A stretch of DNA of 64,000 bases from Posidonia oceanica (Eukaryota; Streptophyta; Magnoliopsida; Alismatales; Posidoniaceae), in the NCBI GenBank assembly GCA_037176725.1, contig JAZBRS010000035.1, positions 46,572,001-46,636,000 of the forward strand, written 5' to 3'. Positions 1 through 9,794 of this stretch are shown here, one piece after another. Numbering within the stretch: position 1 is the first letter of the stretch; each line of letters opens with the position of its first letter. The notes below the pieces were generated by a model. That model searched no databases. It was not told the origin of the DNA and was given only the letters and a program-made list of their open reading frames with translations. Both the position numbers and the translations under genes were made by a program.

Positions 1-3000
1 TTGTCATGCCAATCCTTGTGGATTTCTGCCATTTTCTTCAGGATCTTGACAATGTTTTTGTTTGCAGATTCCACTGCTCCGTTCATCTGAGGCCGATAAG
101 GCGAGGATCGATGGTGCTTGATCTTGAGACTTTGCAGGTATTCTTCGATCCTTTTGGCAATGAAGTTTGAGCCGTTATCAGAGATGACAGAGTACGGGAC
201 CCCATACCGGGCAACAATATTGTTTCTGATAAATTTTTCTGTTGCCGCAGCGGTGACTGTCCTGTAAGAGGCCGCTTCCACCCACTTGGTAAAGTAATCG
301 ATCGCTACGAGAATGTAACGATGCCCATTTGAAGCAGCGGGGTGGATGGCGCCGATGACATCGATCCCCCAGGTGGAGAAAGGCCATGGCGAAGACATGT
401 TGTGCAGCTGATGTGGAGGGGCCTTGATGAAGTTACCATGAATTTGACAGTTATGGCATCTACGCACGAACCGGCAGCAGTCAGCTTCCATGGTCTGCCA
501 GAAATAACCTTGCAGCATGATCTTCTTGGCGAGGAGGACGCCGTTCATGTGCGGGCCACAGGTCCCCGCATGCACTTGAAGCATCAGCGTGTCAGCCTCT
601 GATTTGTTTAGACAGCGCAGTAGCATTTGATTGTATGACCTTCTGTACAGCTGTCCGGCCCCTAACACATATTTTGACGCCAGACGCGCCAAAGTTCTCT
701 TGTCTGCTGCCATGGTATCAGGAGGAAAGTTACCAGACTTCAGGAAAGATTTTATGTCCTGATACCAGGGCTGCCCCTCTGCGGGATCCGCTTCTTCTAT
801 GCTCATGCAGTATGCAGGCTGTTCAATGCGAGTGACTGATACATCCACAGTGCTGTCTTCTGATATAGTGAGCCAGGATGCCAGAGTTGCTAGTGCGTCT
901 GCATACGCGTTCTTCGCTCTGTTCAGGTATGTGAAGCGGATGCTCTTGAATTCTTTCATCAGCCTCAGCAGGTGTTCGTGATACGGCACAAGCTTGGGAT
1001 CTTTTGTCTTCCAATCGCCGTTCACTTGAGAAATCACCAGCATGGCATCGCCGTGCACATGCAGCTTCTGCGCCTCATGCTCGAGGGCGACTTTCAACCC
1101 CAGGATGCATGCTTCGTATTCTGCTTCGTTGTTTGTGCAGGTGAAAGTCAGCTTCCTCGCGAAAGGAGTCATCTGTCCTTGGGGCGTGGTCAGCACTGCG
1201 CCTACGCCTCGACCCTTCTTGTTGACTGCACCATCAAAGTAGAGCTGCCATTCCTCTGCTTCTTCAGGATCTTTCTGCTCAGAGTCCTCCATTGCAAAGA
1301 GAATGTCTTCATCAGGGAACTGCGTCTGGAGGGGTTGGTATTCAGGCAGAGGGAGGTCAGCAAGATGGTCTGCCATTGCTTGACCCTTCATGGATTTCTG
1401 TGTGACGAAGGTGATGTCGTACTGAGACAATAACACCTGCCACTTAGCACATCTGCCCACCATGGTCGGCTTCTGGAAGAGGAATTTGATGGGATCGTGC
1501 CGGCATAAGAGCTGTACTGGGTATGCCATCATGTAGTGCCTCAGCTTCTGTGCAGCCCAGACAAGGGACAAGCAAGTCTTCTCTAGTGTTGTGTACCTGG
1601 CTTCACATTCATTAAATTTCTTGCTCAGGTAGTAGATGGCGCGCTCCTTTCTACCAGATTCGTCATGCTGGCCCAAGACGGCGCCCATGGAATGCTGCGT
1701 GGTAGAAAGGTAGAGAAGCAAAGGTCTCCCTGGCGTAGGCGGGACCAGGACAGGAGGCTTGATCAATAGCTGCTTGATCTTGGCAAATGCAGCCTGGCAC
1801 TCCTCGCTCCAGTGAATCTGCGCATTCTTCCTTAAGAGCTTGAATATGGGTTCGCAGATGGGCGTAAGCTGTGCAATGAAGCGACTGATATATTGTAAAC
1901 GCCCAAGCAGACTTCTGACTTCCTTTTCAGTTCTAGGGGGTGGCATGTCCACGATGGCTTGTGCTTTCAACGGGTCCACCTCAATCCCCCTTTGGCTGAC
2001 AATGTAGCCGAGCAATTTGCCAGAAGATACCCCGAATACGCACTTCTTGGGATTCAGGCGCAGCTTGTACTTCCGTAGACGGTCAAAGAGCTTTCTGAGA
2101 CAGGCAAGATGATCCTCGGGCTCTTTGGTTTTGGCAATCATGTCGTCTACATAGACCTCCACTTCTTGGTGCATGAGGTCGTGGAACAGCGCAGTCATGG
2201 CCCTCTGATAGGTTGCACCAGCATTCTTCAGGCCGAACGGCATGACTTGGTAGCAGAAGACTCCCCAAGGGGTGATGAATGAAGTCTTTTCCATGTCCTC
2301 TTCTGCCATCTTGATCTGATTGTATCCAGAAAAGCCGTCCATGAAGGAGAGCATCTTGTGGCCTGCTGTATTGTCGACTAGGACGTCAATGTGAGGCAAT
2401 GGAAAGTCGTCCTTGGGACTCGCCTTGTTCAGGTCCCTGTAGTCGATACAGATCCGGATTCGGCCATCTTTCTTGGGCACAGGTACAATGTTTGCCAGCC
2501 ATTCAGGATAAAAAACGACCTTCAGAAAGTTGACTCCAAGCTGCTTCATTATCTCTTCTTTGATCATGAGCAGCCACTGCGGTCGCCATCTTCTCAATTT
2601 CTGCTTTACTGGCTTGGCATCCGGATTTAATGGCAGATTGTGCACCACTATCTCTATGTCAAGGCCGACCATATCTTCATAACTCCAGGCGAAGACATCC
2701 GCATATTCTTTCAGGAATGCGATGAATTCTGCTCGAACCTGGGTGGACAGCTGGGCACTGATGCAAACTTCTCTGACCTCCTCAGCTGTGCCGATGTTGA
2801 CAACCTCCGTTTCTTCTTCGACATGGAGGTTGGGGCCTTCTGGGTCGTCGTCATAGGGCCGGAACTCGGGCAAAGGTTCGTCAGTCTCGTCTGTGCCCGT
2901 ATCATCCTCCTCTCCATAGGCAATAAGTTCTGAGAGGATCTCTTTCTCAAAGGAAGGGCTTGTGATGTTGAAAGAGTGCATATGTTCCGCTGCTGGGCCC

Positions 3001-6000
3001 TGGTGACGCTTCAGGATGGTCACGCTCACTCGGGTATTCTTGTAGCCTCGGTGCGCGACCTCCATCCCAGCAACTCCTTCTACCGTTTGCTCTGGCCTGA
3101 CTGGCTCTGCTGAGTGCTCTGTTGATACTGCTGAGGGCTTAGCTGACTCTACTGCTGATACTGCTGACTGTTCTGCTGCTGAGGCTGCTGACTGCTCTGC
3201 TGCTGAGGCATTCTGCTCTGTTACTGCTGCTGCATGTACTGCTGATGTTCCTCCCTCTGGGTCTTCTAGTGTGCTTGTGGGGGATACGCCAGACTGGCGG
3301 CTGATCTGGTTACTGCCGCTTGGTATGCTGTTCAGGTGAGGCATGGGTTGCACAAACCACCTAGACCCGCCTTCTGGTTGAAGAGTGATGAGCTCATCTG
3401 GTCTAGGGGAGTCCGGCGCTGCTGAGTCTTCTAGGACCATGATAGAGGCATGGTCCTCTTGCAGAGGAGGATCCGTGACTACGGCTTTCCCTTTCCTTTT
3501 TGCAGCTTGGTGATCTGCCAGGTCATCTGCTATCGACTTGAGTTGTTCTTGATAAAGCAACTCTAAGTCGGACATCCAGGAATCGACCTGGGCTTCTATC
3601 GCCACTCCTTCTTCTTCGTCCGAGGGGGAGTCGACGTAGTAGGCGCCGGGGGCCTGCGGCACTGGCCCGGCTGCAAGACAGATCGCCGCCTTTGGGGTCT
3701 GCATGATCTGGTTCACGGGCGCGCCCGATGGTGGCAATTCTGACGTAGATGGCCCAAATAGATAGGCTAGCGGTGCTAAGGATGAATAAGCTGCCAGGGT
3801 CACAGTTGGAGAATAAGCAGGGGTGCTCTTCAGAGGGCTCAAGGGCCCAGAGAGTGTAGTGCTCAGTTGGCCTTTTGTATCAGGCCGTAACTGAGAGAGC
3901 GCAGCTTCTGACGCCATGGGGTCTTGCCATGAGAGCTGCTGCTGGTTGTCAGGAGAATGCGAAGCGGACTGCGCTAGCTGCATTCCTGAGGACGATGCTG
4001 GAGTGGGCTGAGCTGCGTTGCTGACTGAGCTGATAGATGGTCCCTCCAGAGATGGGGACAGTGGCACTGATGTGGTTGTGACCGTCGGTAGCATGTTTGG
4101 TTCTGTCAGAAGGAGTGTCTCTAACTCCTGCACCGCTGCCTGAACTCGTAATGCAGACGTGGCTGCAAAAGAGTGGGAGCTTGCTTGTTCTGCCACAGGG
4201 CCTGCTGAGCTGCCTGCTATATCTGCCAGAGGGAGAGTTGAAAAGACTGACTGTGGGGCCTCTGCTCTGACCACTGTTTCTGCTGAGCTGATTGGGACTG
4301 CCTCTGTTGTGCCAGACTGCTCCTCATCCGAGTAGTAGTCCTCAACACACACCCAATCCTCTGTCGGCGTCGTGGCTTGATCGTTGGTTGATCCCAGAAT
4401 TCCTGCACTGGTAAAGTTAGTGAGGTCTCTGGGAATGGCTGGTGCATGGGCTTTGAGCTGGAAGCAGTGATCTTCGTTGAGCTTTGGTTCGTAGCCGAGG
4501 CCTTCAGACTTCCTTCGCTCCACTGCTACGATCGGCTCCGCGATCCCTTGGCCGTGACGCCCGAGCGGCGTACCCTTTGTGTAACCCCACCTGTGACATA
4601 CATTCTCGACCATTCGAAAGGGGTTACTGTGAACGGCCAAAGAGTTGACACGTTCAAGATCAGGAACGAAGTTAACTGGCTCGCACCGGTTAACACGATA
4701 GAGGGCTTCAGAAATCTCGGGGTCAAATGGGATAGATTGCGAAGACACGGGAGAGACCGCTTCGATCCGCTCCTTCTCAAAGTTCTCCGCCATGACGACA
4801 ATGACATCATCACCACGACGGTACTTTATCATTCGATGGAGGGTCGAAGGAAGGACTTGATGCTTGTGAAGCCAAGGGCGCCCAAGCAGAAGATTGAAGT
4901 TAGGCTTCAAGTCGACGACATAGAATTCTACGTCGAAGACGACCGGACCGATAGCCAGAGGGATAATCAGAATCCCTAGAGCGTCATGGTGAGTGTTGTC
5001 AAAAGCAGTCATTCCCTTCACGGCTGGCGTGATATCCTCGGCTTTGAATCCGAGCTTGGTTGCTGTACGCAAGGGGCAGACGTTAAGGCCTGACCCGTTA
5101 TCAACCAGTGTTAGGGGAATGCGGAAGTTTTTGAACTGCACCGTGACGAATAGGGGCTGGTTGTGATTAATCCCCGCCGGAGGCAGTTCATCACTCGTAA
5201 AAGAGATGACCTGGGGCTCCGCGATTAACCCAACCATGCTCTCCAAGGCAGAAGGCTCAATGGACTGGGACACACGAGCAGCCTGGAACACGCGAAGAAA
5301 AGCCTCGCGGTGCTCGGCAGAAGTGTGGATCAAATCCCAGATGGAGATGTCGGCTTTGACCTTCTTAAGCTGAGAGGTTAAGTCTGCTTTAGGTTGGCTT
5401 CTCCTAGCAGCTGGAGGAGTGGTTCTAGCAGGTTCTAAGAGGATAGTGGAAGGAAGCTGGGTTACTACAGGCTGGGTAGGGATTTGGCTAACTACGGGCT
5501 GATCTAGGGTTGGATCTGCTATGGGTTGGCTTGAGGGTGGGGGCATAACAGGTCTAGGGTGAATTGGCCTAGTTGCCGGCACTGGGGGCCTGTAAACCCT
5601 CCCCGATCGCGTTACTTCCGCACACATTTCCGTGGCGTAGCTGTAAGGGACGCGATGGGTGTCCAGGGTCAAATCGATGACGACTGGAGCACGTGCTGCG
5701 AGCACAGGAGGGGTTACAGGGGGACCTACAGGATACTGGGGTCTGTCTAAGGGATATGGTTGTTGTGGTGGGAAGGCTGGGGCAGGTTGAGGTCTGCCTA
5801 GGAGGTGTAGCCGAGGTCTATCTAAGGGGTATGGTTGTTGTGGTGGGAAGGCTGGGGCAGGTTGAGGTCTGCCTAGGAGGTGTAGCCGAGGTCTATCTAA
5901 GGGGTATGGTTGTTGGGGTGGGAAGGCTGGGGCAGGTTGAGGTCTGCCTAGAAGGTGTGGCTGAGGTCGCCCTAAAAGGTGGATAGGGGAACTAGGCTGG

Positions 6001-8462
6001 GCCCTAGCTAGAAGGTGCACAGGGGATTGAGCCTGAGGGAGCACGGTGGGAGGCGCGAGAGGGTGCTCCGGCCTGGCACGCGGTCGGATCAAATGGATTC
6101 CCGACTCAGAGCCGGCAACTGCCGCGAGATAGAGACTGACCGGGAAAGGCTCAGAGATGTCAGAGATAAGATCGGAAGGGTCTACTTCAGAGGTAGCAGG
6201 CCCAGAAGGAAAGACAGAATGGACGCCTGAGGTTCCCGCCCCTCCCGGATAAGAGTGCTCCGGTAAAGGTTGGCGGACGATGCCAGAATGCGGGGGAACA
6301 GCTGGAGATGCAGATGCATGAGTGCGTGCTTGGGTGGATGCCTCGTGCGTGTCGATCACAATCGTTCCCGATTCGATCAGGTCCTGAATCGCGTTCCGCA
6401 GGGAGAAGCAATTGTCCGTCGAATGCCCGACGCTTCGATGGAAATTGCAGAAGAGGTCCGACCTAAACCAATGCGGCGGAGGGCTTGGCGGCGGACGAAC
6501 CTCCGGGAACTTCAGGAGCGATGCCACCTTTGGCAAGATGACCGTGAGTGGTTCCACCAGTGGGGTGAAATTCCGCCTCTCAGTGGGTGGTCTTCTTTGC
6601 CTCGGGTACGGGCCTTGCTGAACCGGTGCGGCAGGATAGACCGGTCTAGCAGTGGTTGTGATGTGTGGTGTGTGTGGATTCCTAGGTGCAGGAGCGTACA
6701 CCATCTGAGCTGGGGCAGGCCGAGACGGCAAGCGAACAGGCACAGCAGGAGAATCGACGAATGCAACAGCGGGCTTCGGCGAATCCTTCCTCTTCGGGCG
6801 GTTGTTGTTGCTGCCGCTGTTGTTGTTGTTGGAGGTGCTGCTGTTGGCACTGTTGCTACTGATCGCTGCCTGCTTAGCGAACGCAGAGAGAGCCGGGAAG
6901 TTGCCACTCCGCAAAGAACTCTCTACGCGCGCTCCAGCTCTGATGAGTGCCGCGAAAGTAGTGACTGGCTGAATGCTAAGCAGAGCTCCGAGAGACGGCT
7001 GCGCCCCTTTGATAACGATCTCGATAGACTCCTCGTCAGAGGGTCTATCTCGAACCTGAGAGGCAAGGGCGCGCCAGCGGCCGACGTACTCCCCGAACGG
7101 CTCGCCAGAGTTCTGCTTGATGGCGATCAAGTCCGCCCTCTTTGGGACAAGATCGAGGTTGAAGGAGTATTGCTCCAGGAACGCCTGACTGAGGTCGTTC
7201 CAAGTCTTGATGGCTGACATATCGAGCGATGTGAACCACTTGAGTGCCGGCCCGGTCAAACTCTTCTGGAACAAGCGGATCAGCAACCTCTCGTCAGCCT
7301 GAAGCTGAGCGAGATCACCGCAATACGCCTTCAGGTGTGCTACGGGGCAGCCCCTACCATTATATTTCTCGAAGTCCGGGACTTTGAACTTCGGAGGGAG
7401 TACCGCCTCTGGAAAGCAGCAGAGGTCTCGGAATTGGTAGGTCTGGTGCTCAGTACCCTGCACTAGTCGTAGTGCTTTCTCCAAGACGTCCATCCGGTTA
7501 TTGATGGGGTCTTGGATTGCTGCTGGAGGAGAGGGATCAGCAGGGGTAGCGAGCACATACGCCGAATGGGTCGCACCTAAGTGCTCCTCCGGATCTACCA
7601 TAGCGTCGCCTGGTGGAGCAACGGGATGGCCGACGTATCCGTGCTGGGGGATAGTGTATGCAGGAGTGTATGCAGGATGCTGGACTTGAGGGAGAGGAGA
7701 AGAATAAATGCCATGCTGTGCTGGGACAGGGGTAGGACGGCGGAGCACCAGTTGCTGTGCAGGCGGGGTGCCAGACAGCGAGCCAGTGAGGTACTGGGCC
7801 CCAGCCGATCCAAAGGGTTGACCACTAGATGGAAGTGGAGCATGCTGTGCCAAGTGTTGTGCAGGAGGAGGCGGTAAACGAGCCCCCATCGCCGGAACCG
7901 TGAGCAGTTGCGACGATGGTCGAGGCGGAGGTGTAGAGGTCGATGCAAGGAATGCAGGAACTGGCCTCGGAGGAACCTCAGGGACGACAGAGACAGAAGA
8001 AGGACGGACTGATAGAGCCATGCCCTGCAGTCTCTGGGCGAGCTCCATCAGATGCTGGTACTGCGCCTCGGGCGTCTCGCCAGTGGGGACGCTGAAGTGC
8101 AGTGCCGGCGGAGGCTGAGAAACAAGTGGCACGGACACAGACTGTCCGGGAGGGAAGGATTCTACAGAGAAGGTCGCAGCAGCGGTGGAGGGGATGTCGA
8201 AAGCGACGTATCCCTGGGACGGAGGGGGCAGTGGCGTCTCCGGAGCGCGAGTAACGGCCGTCAAGATAGATTCGGCGACCGGATCCGGAGGATGGGAGGC
8301 TTGCCACTGTCCCGGGGTGTACTGAGAACCTAGAGACGTCAGAGGAGGAAACCCTGGCGTCGGAGGGGGAACAAGAGGGACAGAGGGAGCAACCAGAGGG
8401 GCCGGAACGGAAACACCCTCCGTGACAGGAGTAAAAGAAGGCTCACTAACGTACTGGGCCAT
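1..8462 (-). CDS. gag-pol: gag-pol polyprotein, unit A, open to the window edge (3' end not visible)
   Basis: The frame is open from the ATG at 8462 to position 1, about 2,820 codons, the least damaged copy in the window. Domain order matches unit B: proline-rich N-terminus; gag capsid-like region (about residues 345-520); a C-x2-H-x4-H-x4-C zinc-knuckle variant near 670-684; aspartic protease DNGSG near 1121; a G-patch-like segment near 1284-1312; RT with YVDD near 2104; RNase H; archaeal-type RNase H near 2404-2530; integrase zinc motif and DDE triad. The last catalytic Glu codon is at 69-71, so all catalytic residues are inside the window. About 180 C-terminal residues are outside it. The start is chosen as the first ATG after a strong 3' splice-site-like signal at 8645. 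Whether the protein is functional cannot be told without the missing end. Confidence 0.88.
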   Translation of the reverse strand, partial: MAQYVSEPSFTPVTEGVSVPAPLVAPSVPLVPPPTPGFPPLTSLGSQYTPGQWQASHPPDPVAESILTAVTRAPETPLPPPSQGYVAFDIPSTAAATFSVESFPPGQSVSVPLVSQPPPALHFSVPTGETPEAQYQHLMELAQRLQGMALSVRPSSVSVVPEVPPRPVPAFLASTSTPPPRPSSQLLTVPAMGARLPPPPAQHLAQHAPLPSSGQPFGSAGAQYLTGSLSGTPPAQQLVLRRPTPVPAQHGIYSSPLPQVQHPAYTPAYTIPQHGYVGHPVAPPGDAMVDPEEHLGATHSAYVLATPADPSPPAAIQDPINNRMDVLEKALRLVQGTEHQTYQFRDLCCFPEAVLPPKFKVPDFEKYNGRGCPVAHLKAYCGDLAQLQADERLLIRLFQKSLTGPALKWFTSLDMSAIKTWNDLSQAFLEQYSFNLDLVPKRADLIAIKQNSGEPFGEYVGRWRALASQVRDRPSDEESIEIVIKGAQPSLGALLSIQPVTTFAALIRAGARVESSLRSGNFPALSAFAKQAAISSNSANSSTSNNNNSGSNNNRPKRKDSPKPAVAFVDSPAVPVRLPSRPAPAQMVYAPAPRNPHTPHITTTARPVYPAAPVQQGPYPRQRRPPTERRNFTPLVEPLTVILPKVASLLKFPEVRPPPSPPPHWFRSDLFCNFHRSVGHSTDNCFSLRNAIQDLIESGTIVIDTHEASTQARTHASASPAVPPHSGIVRQPLPEHSYPGGAGTSGVHSVFPSGPATSEVDPSDLISDISEPFPVSLYLAAVAGSESGIHLIRPRARPEHPLAPPTVLPQAQSPVHLLARAQPSSPIHLLGRPQPHLLGRPQPAPAFPPQQPYPLDRPRLHLLGRPQPAPAFPPQQPYPLDRPRLHLLGRPQPAPAFPPQQPYPLDRPQYPVGPPVTPPVLAARAPVVIDLTLDTHRVPYSYATEMCAEVTRSGRVYRPPVPATRPIHPRPVMPPPSSQPIADPTLDQPVVSQIPTQPVVTQLPSTILLEPARTTPPAARRSQPKADLTSQLKKVKADISIWDLIHTSAEHREAFLRVFQAARVSQSIEPSALESMVGLIAEPQVISFTSDELPPAGINHNQPLFVTVQFKNFRIPLTLVDNGSGLNVCPLRTATKLGFKAEDITPAVKGMTAFDNTHHDALGILIIPLAIGPVVFDVEFYVVDLKPNFNLLLGRPWLHKHQVLPSTLHRMIKYRRGDDVIVVMAENFEKERIEAVSPVSSQSIPFDPEISEALYRVNRCEPVNFVPDLERVNSLAVHSNPFRMVENVCHRWGYTKGTPLGRHGQGIAEPIVAVERRKSEGLGYEPKLNEDHCFQLKAHAPAIPRDLTNFTSAGILGSTNDQATTPTEDWVCVEDYYSDEEQSGTTEAVPISSAETVVRAEAPQSVFSTLPLADIAGSSAGPVAEQASSHSFAATSALRVQAAVQELETLLLTEPNMLPTVTTTSVPLSPSLEGPSISSVSNAAQPTPASSSGMQLAQSASHSPDNQQQLSWQDPMASEAALSQLRPDTKGQLSTTLSGPLSPLKSTPAYSPTVTLAAYSSLAPLAYLFGPSTSELPPSGAPVNQIMQTPKAAICLAAGPVPQAPGAYYVDSPSDEEEGVAIEAQVDSWMSDLELLYQEQLKSIADDLADHQAAKRKGKAVVTDPPLQEDHASIMVLEDSAAPDSPRPDELITLQPEGGSRWFVQPMPHLNSIPSGSNQISRQSGVSPTSTLEDPEGGTSAVHAAAVTEQNASAAEQSAASAAEQSAVSAVESAKPSAVSTEHSAEPVRPEQTVEGVAGMEVAHRGYKNTRVSVTILKRHQGPAAEHMHSFNITSPSFEKEILSELIAYGEEDDTGTDETDEPLPEFRPYDDDPEGPNLHVEEETEVVNIGTAEEVREVCISAQLSTQVRAEFIAFLKEYADVFAWSYEDMVGLDIEIVVHNLPLNPDAKPVKQKLRRWRPQWLLMIKEEIMKQLGVNFLKVVFYPEWLANIVPVPKKDGRIRICIDYRDLNKASPKDDFPLPHIDVLVDNTAGHKMLSFMDGFSGYNQIKMAEEDMEKTSFITPWGVFCYQVMPFGLKNAGATYQRAMTALFHDLMHQEVEVYVDDMIAKTKEPEDHLACLRKLFDRLRKYKLRLNPKKCVFGVSSGKLLGYIVSQRGIEVDPLKAQAIVDMPPPRTEKEVRSLLGRLQYISRFIAQLTPICEPIFKLLRKNAQIHWSEECQAAFAKIKQLLIKPPVLVPPTPGRPLLLYLSTTQHSMGAVLGQHDESGRKERAIYYLSKKFNECEARYTTLEKTCLSLVWAAQKLRHYMMAYPVQLLCRHDPIKFLFQKPTMVGRCAKWQVLLSQYDITFVTQKSMKGQAMADHLADLPLPEYQPLQTQFPDEDILFAMEDSEQKDPEEAEEWQLYFDGAVNKKGRGVGAVLTTPQGQMTPFARKLTFTCTNNEAEYEACILGLKVALEHEAQKLHVHGDAMLVISQVNGDWKTKDPKLVPYHEHLLRLMKEFKSIRFTYLNRAKNAYADALATLASWLTISEDSTVDVSVTRIEQPAYCMSIEEADPAEGQPWYQDIKSFLKSGNFPPDTMAADKRTLARLASKYVLGAGQLYRRSYNQMLLRCLNKSEADTLMLQVHAGTCGPHMNGVLLAKKIMLQGYFWQTMEADCCRFVRRCHNCQIHGNFIKAPPHQLHNMSSPWPFSTWGIDVIGAIHPAASNGHRYILVAIDYFTKWVEAASYRTVTAAATEKFIRNNIVARYGVPYSVISDNGSNFIAKRIEEYLQSLKIKHHRSSPYRPQMNGAVESANKNIVKILKKMAEIHKDWHD
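5745..5965 (-). repeat. 75-bp in-frame repeats within gag-pol, unit A
   Basis: About three copies of a 75-bp unit encode 25-residue proline/glutamine-rich repeats containing LLGRPQPAPAFPPQQPY, between the zinc knuckle and the protease. The repeat keeps the reading frame. Confidence 0.85.
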
Positions 8463-9775
8463 TGCTGACCTAGAGCGCGTGAGAACTGGGCTGCGACGGG
8501 TGTTTAAGCGGTGCTTCCTAAGAGGAGCTATCGTCGCAAGTGCGGATAGCTCGGAAAGGGAATGGTCGCGAATAGGTCGCAACAGGGGTGTCAACGAGGG
8601 TCGGTACTCAAGCTCTGGCAAAGGGAACTCGCTTACCGATCACGCTGACACAACAGAAAGAAATTAGGGTTAGAGACTAAGAAGATGAATGCAAATGAGT
8701 TAGTTAAATGGCATGAATGATATGTATGCTTTCTAGTATGCCCCCCCTCACCTAACTAGTGTGTCCTAGTAAGGTTGTCTACTCCGGGTATCCCTGGATG
8801 TACGGGTCACCGACTCAGGTCAGAAAAAGTAGGTCCCCTGCCTAACTCCTGGCCCAAAGCTCAGGTAATGACAGGGTGGTGCGTTGGTGGCCTCTACCCC
8901 GCCAAAGCGTGGGTGGTACCCTCTACTAACACCGACAACGACCCCCGGACAAGGAGGGGACGGACCGACCAACTTATGCCACGCCCAAAGCAGCGGAACA
9001 AGAGGCCGGAACCGTCCTTCGCAGACTAGTAGGTGGACTCAGAGGAGAAGAATGCATGCCCTATATGATGCTTATGCAAATGATTAGAGTTTTTTTATCT
9101 TGCGCATTTTATTAACCAAAGGGAGTGAAGGATTGTTTGTAGTCTCTAGTTGCCCCTAGAAGTTCTTTTTACTTGCATTTTTTAGTTAACAATGGGGGAA
9201 GCAGACAAGTCTCTACTATCCTGAGCATGGCAAGTGCGAAAGGGAAGAAAATCAGTCAAAATGGCAAGCAACCATCATACAACACAACAAAAGGCATGTT
9301 CATGGCATGTGCGAGTGTTTGTGAATATGATGGTAAAAAAGAAACATTCATCAAGTCAAAAGGCATGTAAGCATAGTATGTGCGTGTGTAGTGACATAGC
9401 AAGAGTGTAAAAGAAGCATTCAACATCCAAAAAGCATGTATTTTAGCCAAACAAAGTATGTAGACATGCAATGTGCAAGAATTAAAGCAATAATAAGCAA
9501 GTAAGATTAAGTAAGGTAAAAGTAAGCGGACTGTAAAAGAAATATCAGCATAAGCAAGGCAATAAGTAAATAAATAAGCAAATAAGCGAAACCAAGCAAA
9601 AGGAAGCGCAAACCGAGGCGAAAGAGGTGCAAAACCTAAGCAAAGTAGCCACGAAGCGACTTGCTAGGAGTTTGCACAGAAAAGCGAGCAAAACAGGCGA
9701 AGAAGGCACACAAGGCAGACGAAGCTGCAAAACAAGCGAGCGAAAAAGCCAAGAGCGAAAGCCGGAGTCTGGCCA
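8463..9775 (-). other. 5' leader of unit A (primer-binding site to gag)
   Basis: No ORF of note in element sense and no Ogre-type upstream ORF1. It contains many ATG triplets in element sense. A strong 3' splice-site-like signal (CTAAC, pyrimidine-rich tract, GTGTCAG) ends at 8645, 183 nt before the gag ATG. Differs from B and C by one-base insertions near 8745 and 8938. Confidence 0.7.
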
Positions 9776-9793
9776 TCCCCAGCGGAGTCGCCA
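9776..9793 (-). promoter_or_regulatory. Primer-binding site, unit A
   Basis: In element sense this reads TGGCGACTCCGCTGGGGA, one nucleotide after the LTR end. TGG (complement of the tRNA CCA tail) followed by CGACTCC is the tRNA-Arg-type site I associate with Tat/Ogre elements; the exact tRNA was not checked. It primes minus-strand DNA synthesis. Confidence 0.85.
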
Positions 9794-9794
9794 C

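Noticed and set aside
4446..4979. 177-codon + strand ORF in all units
   Set aside because: Antisense to the protease and G-patch-like region of gag-pol; no independent support.
6270..7217. 315-codon + strand ORF repeated in all units
   Set aside because: Antisense shadow of the gag region, with no recognisable domain; the minus-strand gag frame explains the openness.
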